A DNA stretch of 64,000 bases from NCBI RefSeq assembly GCF_023022965.1, contig NZ_CP095462.1:3514001-3578000 (forward strand). The letters run 5' to 3'. The notes under the pieces were generated by a model. That model searched no databases, was not told the origin of the DNA, and worked only from the letters and a program-made list of their open reading frames with translations. Position 1 is the stretch's first letter; each line of letters begins with the position of its first letter. A program made the position numbers and the translations under genes. The stretch is from Ectobacillus sp. JY-23 (GTDB lineage: Bacteria; Bacillota; Bacilli; Bacillales; Bacillaceae_G). Below are positions 43,510 through 53,196 of the stretch, one piece after another.

Positions 43510-44379
43510 ATGAAAAACAAAATGTTTAAGAAACTTGCTTTGCTGGTGACAGGAGCAGCTTTATCCGCTACGTTGTTTGCTGGATATCAGCAGGAACCAG
43601 CTAAAGTGGAAGCGGCACAAAAACCAATTATCATTCAAGGACCAATGCCAATTGAGGCGGAAAATTTTGCGCAAAAGCTAGAAAAAGTAAAAGTGGAAAA
43701 GTCCGGTACATTTGTTTTTTATAAAGGTAAGCTGAATGATTACCCTGTTATTGTTGTAAAAACAGGTAAGGGTATGGAAAATACTGCAGCTGCTACAGCG
43801 CTGGCAATTGAAAAGTATAAACCTGCTGCAATCATTAACCAAGGTACGTCTGGTGGTCATGATCCGAATTTGCATGTGTTTGATATTGTATTAGGAAAAC
43901 GTACGACAAATATCGGCTCTTTAAAAACGACGCATATGAGCGAAAATGAGGGAATTGCGCCCACGAAGTGGATTCCGATGGACTTGATGGCTTCTGAAGG
44001 AAGCGGTTCAAATCCAGATGCAGAGAAAATTCGCTATTATGAAGGAGATAAAGGCTTGCTAGCGGCTGCTCATGCGGTGAAAGATACGTATACAAAAGGG
44101 AAAATTGTGGAAGGAACGATTGGTTCGGCGGACTTTTGGAACAATGAGGTGGATCGCATTAAGTGGTTCCATACGAATTACGGTACGTCTGTAGAGGAAA
44201 TGGAAGGTGCGTCTGCCGCACAAATCGCAGCTGCGTATAAAGTTCCGTTCCTGGGAATCCGCATTTTGTCCAATAATAAAACAAACGGCGGCACATACAA
44301 CCCTGGAACTGCAGAGGCAAATCAAGAGTATGTGTACGAGGTAGTAAAACAATACATCTCAGATATACAGAAAAAATAA
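43510..44379 (+). CDS. Exported MTA/SAH-nucleosidase-family purine nucleosidase
   Basis: A 289-residue protein with a signal peptide (residues 1-36; MKNKMFKKLALLVTGAALS.., cleavage near VEAA) followed by a PNP/UDP phosphorylase-fold domain. Motifs of 5'-methylthioadenosine/S-adenosylhomocysteine nucleosidases are present: GMENTAAATALAIEKYKPAAIINQGTSGG, VEEMEGASAAQIA (catalytic Glu and Met-Glu ribose site) and RILSNN for RxiSD (the usual Asp acid is replaced by Asn in SNN). It would release free bases from extracellular purine nucleosides. A guanine riboswitch and PurBox-like sites control it, indicating a purine salvage role. Start chosen after AAAAGGGG. Confidence 0.85.
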   Translation: MKNKMFKKLALLVTGAALSATLFAGYQQEPAKVEAAQKPIIIQGPMPIEAENFAQKLEKVKVEKSGTFVFYKGKLNDYPVIVVKTGKGMENTAAATALAIEKYKPAAIINQGTSGGHDPNLHVFDIVLGKRTTNIGSLKTTHMSENEGIAPTKWIPMDLMASEGSGSNPDAEKIRYYEGDKGLLAAAHAVKDTYTKGKIVEGTIGSADFWNNEVDRIKWFHTNYGTSVEEMEGASAAQIAAAYKVPFLGIRILSNNKTNGGTYNPGTAEANQEYVYEVVKQYISDIQKK

Positions 44380-44429
44380 GGAAGTATAATCACGCATACA
44401 AAGGGTTAACGTAATTGGGAATGGGAAAG

Positions 44430-44460
44430 GCCCGCCTCAGAGCTGAGGCGGGCTTTTTTG
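44430..44460 (+). terminator. Terminator of the nucleosidase gene
   Basis: An 11-bp GC-rich perfect stem (GCCCGCCTCAG), 2-base loop and T6. Confidence 0.92.
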
Positions 44461-44489
44461 TTTCAGCAGCGAAGCGAGGGCGCAATGGT

Positions 44490-44642
44490 TCACGGTCTGA
44501 TGATATCCTTTAATCGCTCAACCATATCGCTTAGCCCCTCAATTTTCTTCTCAAACCGAATCAGCAAATAGAGCGTGAGCATAATCGGAAAGCCAACATT
44601 TGTAATGATATCAATCCAATCCTTAACCTGCATCGCGTCCAT
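44490..44642 (-). CDS. yvrJ: YvrJ-family small protein (50 aa)
   Basis: Start ATG six bases after AGGAGGT, 50 codons. It has a short head, one hydrophobic helix (IITNVGFPIMLTLYLLIRF) and a polar helix (EKKIEGLSDMVERLKDII). The NVGFPIM..YLLIRFEKKI core is the YvrJ family signature as I know it (NiGFPavisfYLL.RiE). In B. subtilis yvrJ lies in the sigO/rsoA-oxdC region, and here it is 1.5 kb from the sigma-like pair, which supports that assignment. Function unknown. Confidence 0.72.
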   Translation of the reverse strand: MDAMQVKDWIDIITNVGFPIMLTLYLLIRFEKKIEGLSDMVERLKDIIRP

Positions 44643-44713
44643 ACTGACACCTCCTGCGAAAATGTCTTCACTGTTATAGGTGAAAGCTAGACGCGATTTC
44701 GAAAAGAATCATG

Positions 44714-44743
44714 AAAAAACTGCATATCGACTTGGATATGCAG
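44714..44743 (-). terminator. Terminator of the tRNA gene
   Basis: A 9-bp stem (CTGCATATC/GATATGCAG), 6-base loop and T6 on the minus strand. Confidence 0.85.
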
Positions 44744-44751
44744 TGCAGAGA

Positions 44752-44822
44752 AGGCGGCAACCGGATTCGAACCGGTGGTGAAGGTTTTGCAGACCTTTGC
44801 CTTACCGCTTGGCGATGCCGCC
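44752..44822 (-). tRNA. tRNA-Cys(GCA)
   Basis: A 71-base cloverleaf on the minus strand: acceptor GGCGGCA/TGCCGCC-type, D arm GCC..GGTAAGGC, anticodon loop CTGCAAA with anticodon GCA, T arm CCGGTTCGAATCCGG, discriminator T. No CCA is encoded. A terminator follows; it appears to be a single-gene unit. The 239 bases beyond it (44823-45061) are AT-rich with nothing recognisable. Confidence 0.96.
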
Positions 44823-45061
44823 GTGGTGAAAGGCTTTCTATAAGATATGTGTTTGTAAGGGGGAATATGACTAGGTATGCGCCTAGTTTTTGTTGCTGGG
44901 TGAGGCTATGATATGAAAATTAATTTATTTTTGTAAATGGCTCTATGGATACCATAAGGGATAGGTGAAAAATTCCTAATAACATATTAGTACACAAGAC
45001 AACTTTCTCAAGTTCACTATTGACAGATTGGCTCATCTAAATTTATTTACATTACATAGAC

Positions 45062-45505
45062 TCATAACCTCTTCACAAACAACACGCGGTCTTGTCCAGG
45101 ACCGTCATAATTTGGACGAACAGACTCAATAGAAAAACCCATTTTGGTATGATAGGCAATAGAGCCGGTGTTGACGGGTGAGGTGACGCAGCGCACCGTA
45201 CGGCAATTGTGAGCTTGCACTGCTGTGAAAAACGTTTCGTATAAATGCGAGCCGATTCCGTTTTTACGGTAGTCGGGATGAATGCCGACAAAGTGAATAT
45301 ATGCTTCATCCGGATGAGATTGTGACAAGAAGCCGATCAAAAAGCCAACCATTATGCCATTTTCTTCGGCAATAAAGCTGGTCTCAGTAAAATGCTCAAA
45401 AAATAGCTTTGGCAGCATATCAGCCATATTGCGGCCACCCCACCAGTCATTGATGAGCGGCGATACTGTATAATAATCCTCTCCAGTGACAGAACGAATC
45501 TTCAT
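45062..45505 (-). CDS. GNAT-family N-acetyltransferase
   Basis: A 147-residue acetyltransferase with a clear acetyl-CoA site: [23 protein letters not shown], followed by [19 protein letters not shown], and [13 protein letters not shown] for the preceding strand. The [17 protein letters not shown]-terminus marks a subgroup with an early Trp-Trp. AGGGGGA precedes the ATG. It is separated from the small gene upstream by a terminator-like hairpin, so it is probably transcribed alone. Substrate unknown. Confidence 0.87.
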   Translation of the reverse strand: MKIRSVTGEDYYTVSPLINDWWGGRNMADMLPKLFFEHFTETSFIAEENGIMVGFLIGFLSQSHPDEAYIHFVGIHPDYRKNGIGSHLYETFFTAVQAHNCRTVRCVTSPVNTGSIAYHTKMGFSIESVRPNYDGPGQDRVLFVKRL

Positions 45506-45522
45506 GTTGAATCCCCCTCATT

Positions 45523-45547
45523 AAAAAGCGGCCCTGTATAGACCGCT
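45523..45547 (-). terminator. Terminator of the 47-aa gene
   Basis: AAGCGG..CCGCTT stem with an 11-base loop and T-run on the minus strand. Confidence 0.65.
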
Positions 45548-45550
45548 TGT

Positions 45551-45694
45551 TCATTTCAAAAATACGTCGTAGAGAATATACAAAATGATACCGCCAAATA
45601 CGATAGCACCGCCAATTGTTGGCGCTCCGTACACCGTCCGATTCGCAAGGTCATCTGTTTCAATTGCGCTCTTTTTATCTTGTTCTCGGTCCAT
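45551..45694 (-). CDS. Small single-pass membrane protein (47 aa)
   Basis: Start ATG seven bases after GAGGAGG. The first 22 residues are charged (MDREQDKKSAIETDDLANR), then a Gly/Ile-rich helix (IGGAIVFGGIILYILYDVF) with a Lys end. Short tail-anchored proteins like this occur in Bacillaceae; I recognise no named family. A longer frame in the same phase runs into the next gene and was rejected. Confidence 0.65.
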   Translation of the reverse strand: MDREQDKKSAIETDDLANRTVYGAPTIGGAIVFGGIILYILYDVFLK

Positions 45695-45738
45695 TATGCA
45701 TCCCTCCTCACAACTACTGTATGTCGTGCGGCGCCTTT

Positions 45739-46173
45739 CTATTTCTTTTTCGTGAAACAAATAGCTAAGGTGCTGATACATAAAAAAGTATACACGTTTA
45801 CAAACATCGTATTGGTATACTGATTGAGCCAAGGGTAACGATAAATTCTCGAGGCTTCCTCTTTGGGTGTTCCTCCTAAGCTATGAATCATATGTAGAAC
45901 ATATTGATATTCTAACAAGCACCCTATTGCAAAAAAGAGGAGTGAACCGACGCGGATCCACAGCCAGGTTTTTGGCTGCAGGTCAAGGCTTTGTAAAACC
46001 TTTCGCAGGTGTTTGATAAAAAAGAAACATACGATAGGTGCAGGGAATACAAATAATAGTCCTAGGTTACCGTTTCCTGAAGTAACGGTAGGGCTAACGG
46101 TAAAGACATCTACAAGATACAAAACAAATAGGCTGAGTGCAAACCAAATCATAGCCTTTGACCAAAGTTTCAT
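45739..46173 (-). CDS. Four-helix membrane protein, unknown
   Basis: A 144-residue protein with four hydrophobic segments (about residues 5-25, 38-54, 70-93, 122-140) and basic loops (KHLRKVLQSLDLQPK). No family recognised. TTTCCC-flanked AAGGAGATTTCCCT precedes the ATG. It lies 12 bases after the peptidase gene stop on the same strand, so the two may be co-transcribed and the protein could help export or tolerate the peptidase, which is speculation. Confidence 0.65.
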   Translation of the reverse strand: MKLWSKAMIWFALSLFVLYLVDVFTVSPTVTSGNGNLGLLFVFPAPIVCFFFIKHLRKVLQSLDLQPKTWLWIRVGSLLFFAIGCLLEYQYVLHMIHSLGGTPKEEASRIYRYPWLNQYTNTMFVNVYTFLCISTLAICFTKKK

Positions 46174-46185
46174 AGGGAAATCTCC

Positions 46186-47364
46186 TTATTTATTAACCAA
46201 GTAAGCAAAACCAAAGTCATCATCATCCGCTGTCCAATCGAGCCAATGTGTACCGGTGTTATCTTTGCCGTTATCCGGATCTTTGTAGGCTACATGCAGG
46301 TCGCCTGTATAGCTTCCATTCTTATCATAACCTATACCAGCTACAAAGTGATATTCAATGTCAGAGCCGCCTGCATCAAAGCGATCAAAACGAAGTGCTA
46401 CCGGGTCTTTACTGTCGATAGCGGCAATAAAGTTGGCACTTTTACCTACAGCATCAGAGTACTGCTTTGTCGACCAATTTGGGCTAGTATGGTAGACATG
46501 CGTGAGAGCACCGTTTGCCCACATAGAAAGTGAGGTGCCAATCCATGTGCTACCCATCTCGTTATATAAATGATTTACTAAACTTGCCCAAGAGCCATAA
46601 TACTTGTTATCACGTACATTATATCCTAACACGTCGTAATAATAGTCCATAATCATTGCCGCTGTAGTTGCTCCGCAAGCTGAGTTTGGATTTTTAATGC
46701 CGGAGGCTCTTTGATAAATTCTATCGACAGGTAGTACTTTATACGTGGCTGCTAGAGCCTGCATTTGGTTAGCTGTGGTTGCTAATGCCTTCCAGCCGGG
46801 ACTTGGGCTCGTTCGTTTTTGAATATTGGTTAGCTCCAATGTTTCTAACTTTTTCACCTCGGCGGTCGCTACTGTATTACTTTTTGCCATCTTACCTAGG
46901 CTGGCTTGTTTCGCTTTTTGAAAATTAGCTTGTACTTCTTTGCCACTATTTCCAAATTGAAATTTCATCGCGCCGAAATAGTATGTTTTTTTCTGGCTGC
47001 CTTTTTGATGTAGTAATTCAGATAGATTGCCATCGATGCCGTATTGAATGATAGGATCTAAATGAGTGAGAGCGGAAGTAATGAAATATCCGGTTGTTTG
47101 TGCTGATGTGGCTTCAAAATAATAACCAATTACATTGTCGTCAGTATCATACAAGTATTCTTTTAAAGAGAGTTTTGCGTTTTTTAGTGCAGCGAGGTGT
47201 GACTTGGATGCAATAAAGTTTTCAGCTGCTTGTTTGGCTTTTTGCGGACTAATTTTCTGTACGTTCATAATACCTTGCTTTGTTACGTTGGCGTGTACGT
47301 GAGGAGCGAAAGAGCTACCGAGTATGGCGGAAGCTAGTACTGCAGACAAAACTGTTTTCTTCAT
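46186..47364 (-). CDS. Secreted C39-like cysteine peptidase with propeptide-like N-terminus
   Basis: A 392-residue exported protein with signal peptide (MKKTVLSAVLASAILGSSFAP, cleavage near HA-NV). Residues ~30-180 look like a prodomain (KAKQAAENFIASKSHL.., YYFEATSAQTTGYFITSA). The C-terminal ~190 residues contain NPNSACGATTAAMIMDYYYD, with Cys near 230 as nucleophile, and IEYHFVAGIGYD with the His near 337, the layout of C39-like/papain-fold peptidases (Peptidase_C39_2). A conserved Asn/Asp follows in YKDPDNGK. Substrate unknown. Confidence 0.72.
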   Translation of the reverse strand: MKKTVLSAVLASAILGSSFAPHVHANVTKQGIMNVQKISPQKAKQAAENFIASKSHLAALKNAKLSLKEYLYDTDDNVIGYYFEATSAQTTGYFITSALTHLDPIIQYGIDGNLSELLHQKGSQKKTYYFGAMKFQFGNSGKEVQANFQKAKQASLGKMAKSNTVATAEVKKLETLELTNIQKRTSPSPGWKALATTANQMQALAATYKVLPVDRIYQRASGIKNPNSACGATTAAMIMDYYYDVLGYNVRDNKYYGSWASLVNHLYNEMGSTWIGTSLSMWANGALTHVYHTSPNWSTKQYSDAVGKSANFIAAIDSKDPVALRFDRFDAGGSDIEYHFVAGIGYDKNGSYTGDLHVAYKDPDNGKDNTGTHWLDWTADDDDFGFAYLVNK

Positions 47365-47538
47365 CAAATATGTAACCTCTTTTCTTGTATATGTTTGATT
47401 CTACAATCGTTCTTGGTAGCTGGGAGATTATTGATAGCATGTAAGATTATAGAACAAGGTAAAATATAGCATATATACATATCTGAATCTACAAAATATT
47501 TAAAAATTTAAATTTTGTGTAATGCGTGCATAAAATAA

Positions 47539-47560
47539 CCCCTTCCTACTAAGGAAGGGG
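47539..47560 (-). terminator. Terminator of ileS
   Basis: A 9-bp perfect stem (CCCCTTCCT/AGGAAGGGG), short loop and T-rich tail on the minus strand. Confidence 0.8.
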
Positions 47561-47566
47561 CCTCTA

Positions 47567-50500
47567 TCATAAATGAAGCTGAAAATAAACCGTATACGTA
47601 CCAAGCGGCACCGCTTCACCTTGTGCTGATTCTGACCAGTGTAAGCTTTCTAGAAGCAAGTTCTCGGTTAGGACATGCTCATGTAGCTTGATTGCCTGCT
47701 TCACTTCATCGCCTCCGTGCAGTGTGAGACCAACGCGCAGATTTACAGGGAGGTCAAGCTTTTTGCGATGCTCCTGCACCGCGCGGACAAGCTCACGCGC
47801 CATGCCCTCCGCAACAAGTTCTTCGGTGATATTTGTATCCAATACAACGCTATACAGCTCATTGCCAACAATGGAGAAGCCTGCCTTTGGCACCTTTGTA
47901 AGCAGGACATCATCCTTTTCTACCACAACCGTCTCGCCAGAAGGTAACGAAAGTGATAGTGAACCGGCAAGAAGTGTGCGCACTTGTTCGGGTTGTAGCC
48001 CCTGCAGCGCTTGATGGACGATGTTCGCTTGCTTGCCAAATTTTGAGCCGGCTTGCTTGAAGTTCAGCTTACATTGATACGTGACCAAATCGTCGTCGCC
48101 GGCAGACAGGGTAACCTGTTTGACGTTGAGTTCATCACAGATGATATCGCTGTAGGTGTCCCAAGGAACCGGTGCATCGGTGATGAGGGTGAGACTATTG
48201 AGCGGCTGCTTTACCTTCAGACCGCTTGCGTTACGTGCACTGCGGCCGAGCTCGACAACCTGACGCACCGCCTCCATCTCTGCTTCAAGGTGCGTTTGGA
48301 TGTGAGCAGGGTCATGCAGCGGATAGTCGCATACATGCACGCTGCTGCCGGTCAGGTTCTCATGCACATCGTCGGCGATGAACGGTGTGAACGGGGCGAG
48401 CATACGGCTTAGTGTAACGAGCGCTTCGTGAAGCGTTTCATAAGCGGCTTGTTTATCCGCCGTCATGCCGGATGCCCAGAAGCGCTGGCGTGAGCGTCTT
48501 ACGTACCAGTTACTGAGATCCTCTGTAAACACTGCTAGTTCCCGGGCTGCGTTTGTAAACTGATAGTCATCAAGCAGGCTGCGGACAGAACGCACTGTGC
48601 TGTGCAGGCGCGAGATGACCCACTGATCGAGCGTGGTTTTCGGCGCCGTGTAACGCGTATCGGCAACATAGCCGTCTAAGTTTGCGTACAGCGCATAAAA
48701 GCTGTGCACGTTCATGAGCGTGTCAATCATTTTTGACTTTGCTTCTCTGACAACGCGCGCGGAAAATTTCTTTGGATTCCAAGGAGCGCTGTCAGCAAGC
48801 AATGCCCAGCGCAGGGCGTCGGCGCCGAATTCTTCAATCAACGCGACCGGATCGAGTGCATTGCCCTTGCTTTTAGACATCTTCTGTCCGTATTCGTCGA
48901 GCACATGACCGAGCGATAACACGCGCTTGTACGGTGCTTTGCCAGTGAATAACGTTGAAACGGCAAGCAGGCTGTAAAACCAGCCGCGCGTCTGGTCAAT
49001 CCCCTCGGCGACCACGTCGGCAGGGAACTGCTGGGAGAATATGTCGTTGTTTGCGAACGGATAATGATATTGCGCAAACGGCATTGCGCCGCTGTCGAAC
49101 CAAACGTCGATCACCTCGGGTGTGCGCTTCATCGCAGCGCCGCAGGATTTACACACAAGCTTCACATCGTCCACATACGGCTTATGCAGCTCTAAATCCG
49201 TTACATCACTAGCTGTCAATTCCTGTAGCTCACGCAAGCTTTTCGGCGCGGCCTCATGTCCGCACGAGCCGCATTCCCATACGTTTAGCGGCGTACCCCA
49301 GTAGCGATTGCGGCTGATGTTCCAATCCACCATATTTTCCAAGAAGTTACCGAAGCGGCCGTTCTTGATATGCTCAGGATGCCACGTCACGCCTGCGTTG
49401 TTTTCCAGCATGTTTTCCTTGAGTGCCGTGGTTCGGATAAACCAGCTGTCTGTTGCGTAATACAGCAGCGGCGAATCGCATCTCCAGCAAAACGGATAGC
49501 TGTGCTCATATTTTTCTTTATGATATAAAAGCCCAGCCTCTGCCAGGTAACGCACGATGTCCACATCGCAATCCTTCACAAACCGTCCGGCCAGAAACGG
49601 AACGTCCGCTGTGTAACAGCCTTTTTCATCAACAACATTCACAAACGATAAGTCATTCGCCTGCACAACCTTGTAATCGTCCTCACCATAAGCCGGGGCG
49701 ATATGCACCACGCCAGTACCGCTTTGGGCTGTTACATAATCAGCGGCTACGACCACATGGCCCTTCTCGACTGTTACAAACGGAAATGGCGGCTCATATG
49801 CCAAACCGCAAAGCTCAGTACCCTTGTGCTCTGACAGAACACGGTAGTCATTTTTAAATACAGAAGATGCTAGCTCCTTGGCAACGATATACACTGCACC
49901 ATCAGTTTCTGCGCGTACATATGTCAAAGCCGGATTGACTGCCAACGCGACATTCGCAGGCAGTGTCCAAGGGGTAGTCGTCCAGCCAAGGAAATATTCG
50001 TTGCGATCCTTGAGCTTAAATTTAGCCGTGGCTGTCATGTCCTTCACATCCTGATAGCCCTGTGCCACCTCGTGTGAGCTGAGTGACGTTTGGCAGCTCG
50101 GGCAATACGGCGATACGCGATGCCCCTTATACAATAAGCCCTTTTCATGGATGGTGCCGAGCACATGCCATACGCTTTCGATATACGAATTGTCCATCGT
50201 CACGTACGGATCGTCCATATCCACCCAATAGCCGAGCTTTTCGGTGAACGAACGCCACTGCTTCTCATAGGCAAATACGCTCTCTTTACATTTTTCAATA
50301 AATGCCTCCACGCCGTACGCTTCAATTTCATGCTTGCCGGAGATTCCAAGCTGCTTCTCCACGCCAAGCTCTACCGGTAGACCGTGCGTATCCCAGCCAG
50401 CCTTGCGCACAACATAATGACCTGTCATCGTTTTATAGCGTGCTACTACATCCTTGATGGTGCGGCCGAGCGCATGCCCGACATGAGGGAGACCGTTTGC

Positions 50501-50644
50501 GGTTGGCGGTCCTTCATAAAATACAAATGGCGTTTGCCCGGCGCGGTTTTCCACCGAACGCGCAAACACATTTCCTGCGTCCCATTGCTTCCGAACTCGC
50601 TCTTCCCGCACTGCGGCGGCTTCTTTTACGTGTACTTCCTTCAT
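47567..50644 (-). CDS. ileS: Isoleucine--tRNA ligase, IleRS2-like
   Basis: A 1025-residue class I synthetase charging tRNA-Ile. HIGH is HVGH in [21 protein letters not shown] is KMSKSKGN, and the editing domain contains [15 protein letters not shown]. The opening motif ([11 protein letters not shown] instead of YANGDIHIGH) and the long C-terminal extension suggest the eukaryote-like IleRS2 branch, which tends to resist mupirocin; the C-terminal zinc motif of IleRS1 is not seen. Some Bacillus species carry such an enzyme as a second or sole IleRS. It is controlled by an upstream T-box. Confidence 0.93.
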   Translation of the reverse strand: MKEVHVKEAAAVREERVRKQWDAGNVFARSVENRAGQTPFVFYEGPPTANGLPHVGHALGRTIKDVVARYKTMTGHYVVRKAGWDTHGLPVELGVEKQLGISGKHEIEAYGVEAFIEKCKESVFAYEKQWRSFTEKLGYWVDMDDPYVTMDNSYIESVWHVLGTIHEKGLLYKGHRVSPYCPSCQTSLSSHEVAQGYQDVKDMTATAKFKLKDRNEYFLGWTTTPWTLPANVALAVNPALTYVRAETDGAVYIVAKELASSVFKNDYRVLSEHKGTELCGLAYEPPFPFVTVEKGHVVVAADYVTAQSGTGVVHIAPAYGEDDYKVVQANDLSFVNVVDEKGCYTADVPFLAGRFVKDCDVDIVRYLAEAGLLYHKEKYEHSYPFCWRCDSPLLYYATDSWFIRTTALKENMLENNAGVTWHPEHIKNGRFGNFLENMVDWNISRNRYWGTPLNVWECGSCGHEAAPKSLRELQELTASDVTDLELHKPYVDDVKLVCKSCGAAMKRTPEVIDVWFDSGAMPFAQYHYPFANNDIFSQQFPADVVAEGIDQTRGWFYSLLAVSTLFTGKAPYKRVLSLGHVLDEYGQKMSKSKGNALDPVALIEEFGADALRWALLADSAPWNPKKFSARVVREAKSKMIDTLMNVHSFYALYANLDGYVADTRYTAPKTTLDQWVISRLHSTVRSVRSLLDDYQFTNAARELAVFTEDLSNWYVRRSRQRFWASGMTADKQAAYETLHEALVTLSRMLAPFTPFIADDVHENLTGSSVHVCDYPLHDPAHIQTHLEAEMEAVRQVVELGRSARNASGLKVKQPLNSLTLITDAPVPWDTYSDIICDELNVKQVTLSAGDDDLVTYQCKLNFKQAGSKFGKQANIVHQALQGLQPEQVRTLLAGSLSLSLPSGETVVVEKDDVLLTKVPKAGFSIVGNELYSVVLDTNITEELVAEGMARELVRAVQEHRKKLDLPVNLRVGLTLHGGDEVKQAIKLHEHVLTENLLLESLHWSESAQGEAVPLGTYTVYFQLHL

Positions 50645-50677
50645 CGTGATACCACTCCTTTTTTAGTTTAAAGCACA

Positions 50678-50945
50678 CAAAAAACCCCATCCCTATACGA
50701 GGGACGGGGTTAACCGTGGTACCACCCTGCTTCTATTGACCGTTCATCAATAGCACTCAGCTACGTACAACCATACGCGTTCCGTGTAACGGCGGACTGC
50801 CGTCCGAACTTACTGTGATTTCAGCCCGGCTTCTCGGAGAGGATCTTCGACCATAAGCGGAACACCGACTTTCAGCAGGACGTCGGCTCTCTGGGGAACA
50901 GCTTATGATGTACTCGTTCTCGTCAACAAATTTGTGTGCTTTATT
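50678..50945 (-). promoter_or_regulatory. T-box leader (Ile) of ileS
   Basis: On the minus strand: Stem I with an AGAGAG-type and GAACGAG region, a specifier loop GAAG-ATC-CTC (Ile codon ATC at 50844-50842), the T-box GGGTGGTACCACGG near 50722-50709, and a terminator (AACCCCGTCCCTC..GAGGGATGGGGTT, T6) at 50714-50678. Uncharged tRNA-Ile pairs with ATC and the T-box bulge, turning the terminator into an antiterminator. Confidence 0.93.
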
Positions 50946-51127
50946 AGGAGATAGTGTATGCGAGTCTGAAGAAAATGTCAAGGTTTTACAGAGGAATAGT
51001 GAAAAGATTTATAAACAATGGTTGTTTCCGTGAGAAGTAAATATTTTTTTCAATAAAATAAATGTTTGCAAACAAATCTTTCCATTGTAAAATAATGAGA
51101 ATATTTACTGCATAAGGGGAGAGAGAC

Positions 51128-51907
51128 ATGATACGAAGACTGACAGCACAAGATCATGATGTTTGTTTTGAGCTGCTGAAAACAAAAAGTGCGGAAAATT
51201 TATTTATCATCGGCGATATTGAAGCATACGGATACGAGCAGGATTTTCAAAAGCTCTGGGGCGAGTTTGACGAACATGGTGAGCTGATTGCTGTGTTACT
51301 CAAATATGAGCAAAACTATATTCCATTTGCGTTAGGCGCATTCGATGCAGAAGGCTTTGCGAACATCATGTGTGACGATCCGAATTTCAACATGATGTCT
51401 GGACTACAGGAGATTACCGGAAAAATCGAGCCGTATGTAACAAAGCAGCTCAAGCGAAAACGCCCCACCTATTATGCAAAGTGTACGAAGCTACAGGGTG
51501 GGCAAGGTGTTGATCTTTCTCATGTACAACAAGCGACACCTGACGATGCGGAACAATTGGTTGAGCTGCTCAAAGCAGTGCCGGATATCATTACCGTAGA
51601 AAGAAAGCGCCGGGGACTTGCAGATGGAACGTCTCGCACCTTCTTTATTAGAGAAGATGGAAAGATGGTGTCCAGCGCTTCTACCGCAGCGGAAAACTCC
51701 GTATCAGCCATGATTGTAGGCGTTGCCACACATGAAAACTATAAGAAAAAAGGCTATGCAACAGCATGCATGCTGAAGCTGTGCGGACAACTGCTCGAAG
51801 AAGGAAAAGAGCTCTGCTTGTTTTATGATAATCCGGCGGCCGGTGCCATCTATAAGCGCATTGGGTTTGAGGATATTGGCATTTGGATGATGTATACGTA
51901 TGAATAA
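51128..51907 (+). CDS. GNAT-family acetyltransferase, two-domain
   Basis: A 259-residue protein with an N-terminal GNAT-like domain that lacks a clear acetyl-CoA loop (residues 1-120) and a C-terminal active-type domain: MIVGVATHENYKKKGYATACMLKLC is the acetyl-CoA site, with CLFYDNPAAGAIYKRIGFEDIG behind it. This is the FR47/YkkB-like arrangement. Good AGGGGAGAG site. It is monocistronic and ends in a terminator. Substrate unknown. Confidence 0.87.
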   Translation: MIRRLTAQDHDVCFELLKTKSAENLFIIGDIEAYGYEQDFQKLWGEFDEHGELIAVLLKYEQNYIPFALGAFDAEGFANIMCDDPNFNMMSGLQEITGKIEPYVTKQLKRKRPTYYAKCTKLQGGQGVDLSHVQQATPDDAEQLVELLKAVPDIITVERKRRGLADGTSRTFFIREDGKMVSSASTAAENSVSAMIVGVATHENYKKKGYATACMLKLCGQLLEEGKELCLFYDNPAAGAIYKRIGFEDIGIWMMYTYE

Positions 51908-51913
51908 AATGTG

Positions 51914-51941
51914 AAAAAGCACCGAACGCGGTGCTTTTTTT
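51914..51941 (+). terminator. Terminator after the GNAT gene
   Basis: A 10-bp stem (AAAAAGCACC) with a GC-rich short loop and T7. Confidence 0.85.
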
Positions 51942-51975
51942 GCAATGCTGATAAAAATAAGTCTTCGCCGTTGTG

Positions 51976-53196
51976 TTATCGCTGAATACGCTCAGCGATT
52001 TCTTGATGTTTGACGTTAGGATAATGCTGTAAACGAGATGGGTCTAATGGTTTATCAGTTAATGTATATTTCGCTTTTAGTGTCAGAATTCGTTTGACGC
52101 TTTCATCGATGCGAGCTACAGGTATTTCACCAATTTTTACGGCATGAAGGAGGGCGCTGTATGCTTGTGCTTCTTTCTCAAACGAATGGCCAAGCAATAA
52201 CAAATCAACGCCTGCTTGTACGGCTAAAACAGCTGCTTGCGCCGGGCTGTACTGGTTGGCGATGGCACCCATTTCTAAATCATCGGTAATCACAACGCCT
52301 TTATAGCTCATTTCGTTTCGTAATAAGTCCGTTACGAGCTCTTTTGCCAATGAAGCAGGTTTTTTGTCGGTTGTAACGTTCGGATATAAAATATGCGCTA
52401 CCATTATAACATCCGCGCCGCTCGCAATCGCTTGCCGAAATGGCTTTAGCTCGAATTGTCGTAGTTGCTCGGTGGTTTGCATCCCTACAGGTAGTCCGAC
52501 ATGAGAATCGGTCGTCGTCCCGCCATGCCCCGGGAAATGTTTTACCACAGGTATTACCCGCGCCGACCGCAGGCCCCTCATCGTTGCGGTGCCCAGCGTG
52601 CCGACAATATCGGGGTCGGCACTGAACGCCCGGTCTCCAATGACGGTGTTTTGATGATGGCTGTGTACATCAAGAACGGGTGCGAAATCCATGTTAAAGC
52701 CAAATAGAGAAAGCTCCTCTCCAATAACCTTCCCGATTTCGTAGGAGAGGGCGGGATTGTTGTTCACACCAATGACTTTATTTGGCGGAAACACCGTTTT
52801 TCCCTGCGGCAGTCTTGAGACGCGTCCGCCTTCTTCGTCTGTTGACAGGAAGAGGGGGATGCTGCTTTTTTGATTCAGTGTCTTTATTGTATTGTTCAGC
52901 TGTAGTAGCTGTGCGGCATTCTTGATATTGTCTCCATACAAAATAACGCCGCCAACATGATAGGTTTGAATCAGTTCGGCAAGCCGCGCTTCTTCTATAG
53001 AAGTTCCTGGAAAGCCGACCACAAACATCTGCCCGATTTTTTCTTCTAGCGAGAGCGCGCGCAGCTGTCGGTCAACCCGTTTTTCGAGATCTCTGGCGGT
53101 ATCTTGATGAACCGCTTCTTTTGCGTAATAATGCACGTCAGGGATAGGTGCAATCCATAACAAGCACATCAGTCCAAGTGTAATCCATGTTCGCAT
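51976..53196 (-). CDS. nagZ: Beta-N-acetylglucosaminidase NagZ (GH3)
   Basis: A 406-residue exported or membrane-anchored GH3 enzyme (hydrophobic residues 1-17) that releases GlcNAc from muropeptides. Family elements: LEEKIGQMFVVGF, STDEEGGRVSRLP, the KHFPGHGGTTTDSH loop whose Asp-His dyad is the acid/base of NagZ, and nucleophile Asp in VVITDDLEMGAI. It is the single-domain NagZ, shorter than B. subtilis NagZ (YbbD, ~640), whose extra C-terminal domain is absent. AAAGGAG precedes the ATG. Role: wall recycling. Confidence 0.9.
   Translation of the reverse strand: MRTWITLGLMCLLWIAPIPDVHYYAKEAVHQDTARDLEKRVDRQLRALSLEEKIGQMFVVGFPGTSIEEARLAELIQTYHVGGVILYGDNIKNAAQLLQLNNTIKTLNQKSSIPLFLSTDEEGGRVSRLPQGKTVFPPNKVIGVNNNPALSYEIGKVIGEELSLFGFNMDFAPVLDVHSHHQNTVIGDRAFSADPDIVGTLGTATMRGLRSARVIPVVKHFPGHGGTTTDSHVGLPVGMQTTEQLRQFELKPFRQAIASGADVIMVAHILYPNVTTDKKPASLAKELVTDLLRNEMSYKGVVITDDLEMGAIANQYSPAQAAVLAVQAGVDLLLLGHSFEKEAQAYSALLHAVKIGEIPVARIDESVKRILTLKAKYTLTDKPLDPSRLQHYPNVKHQEIAERIQR

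Noticed and set aside
42990-44720. Shared promoter motif upstream of the sigma-like gene and the YvrJ gene
   Set aside because: I compared both upstream regions by eye and found no common -35/-10 pair.
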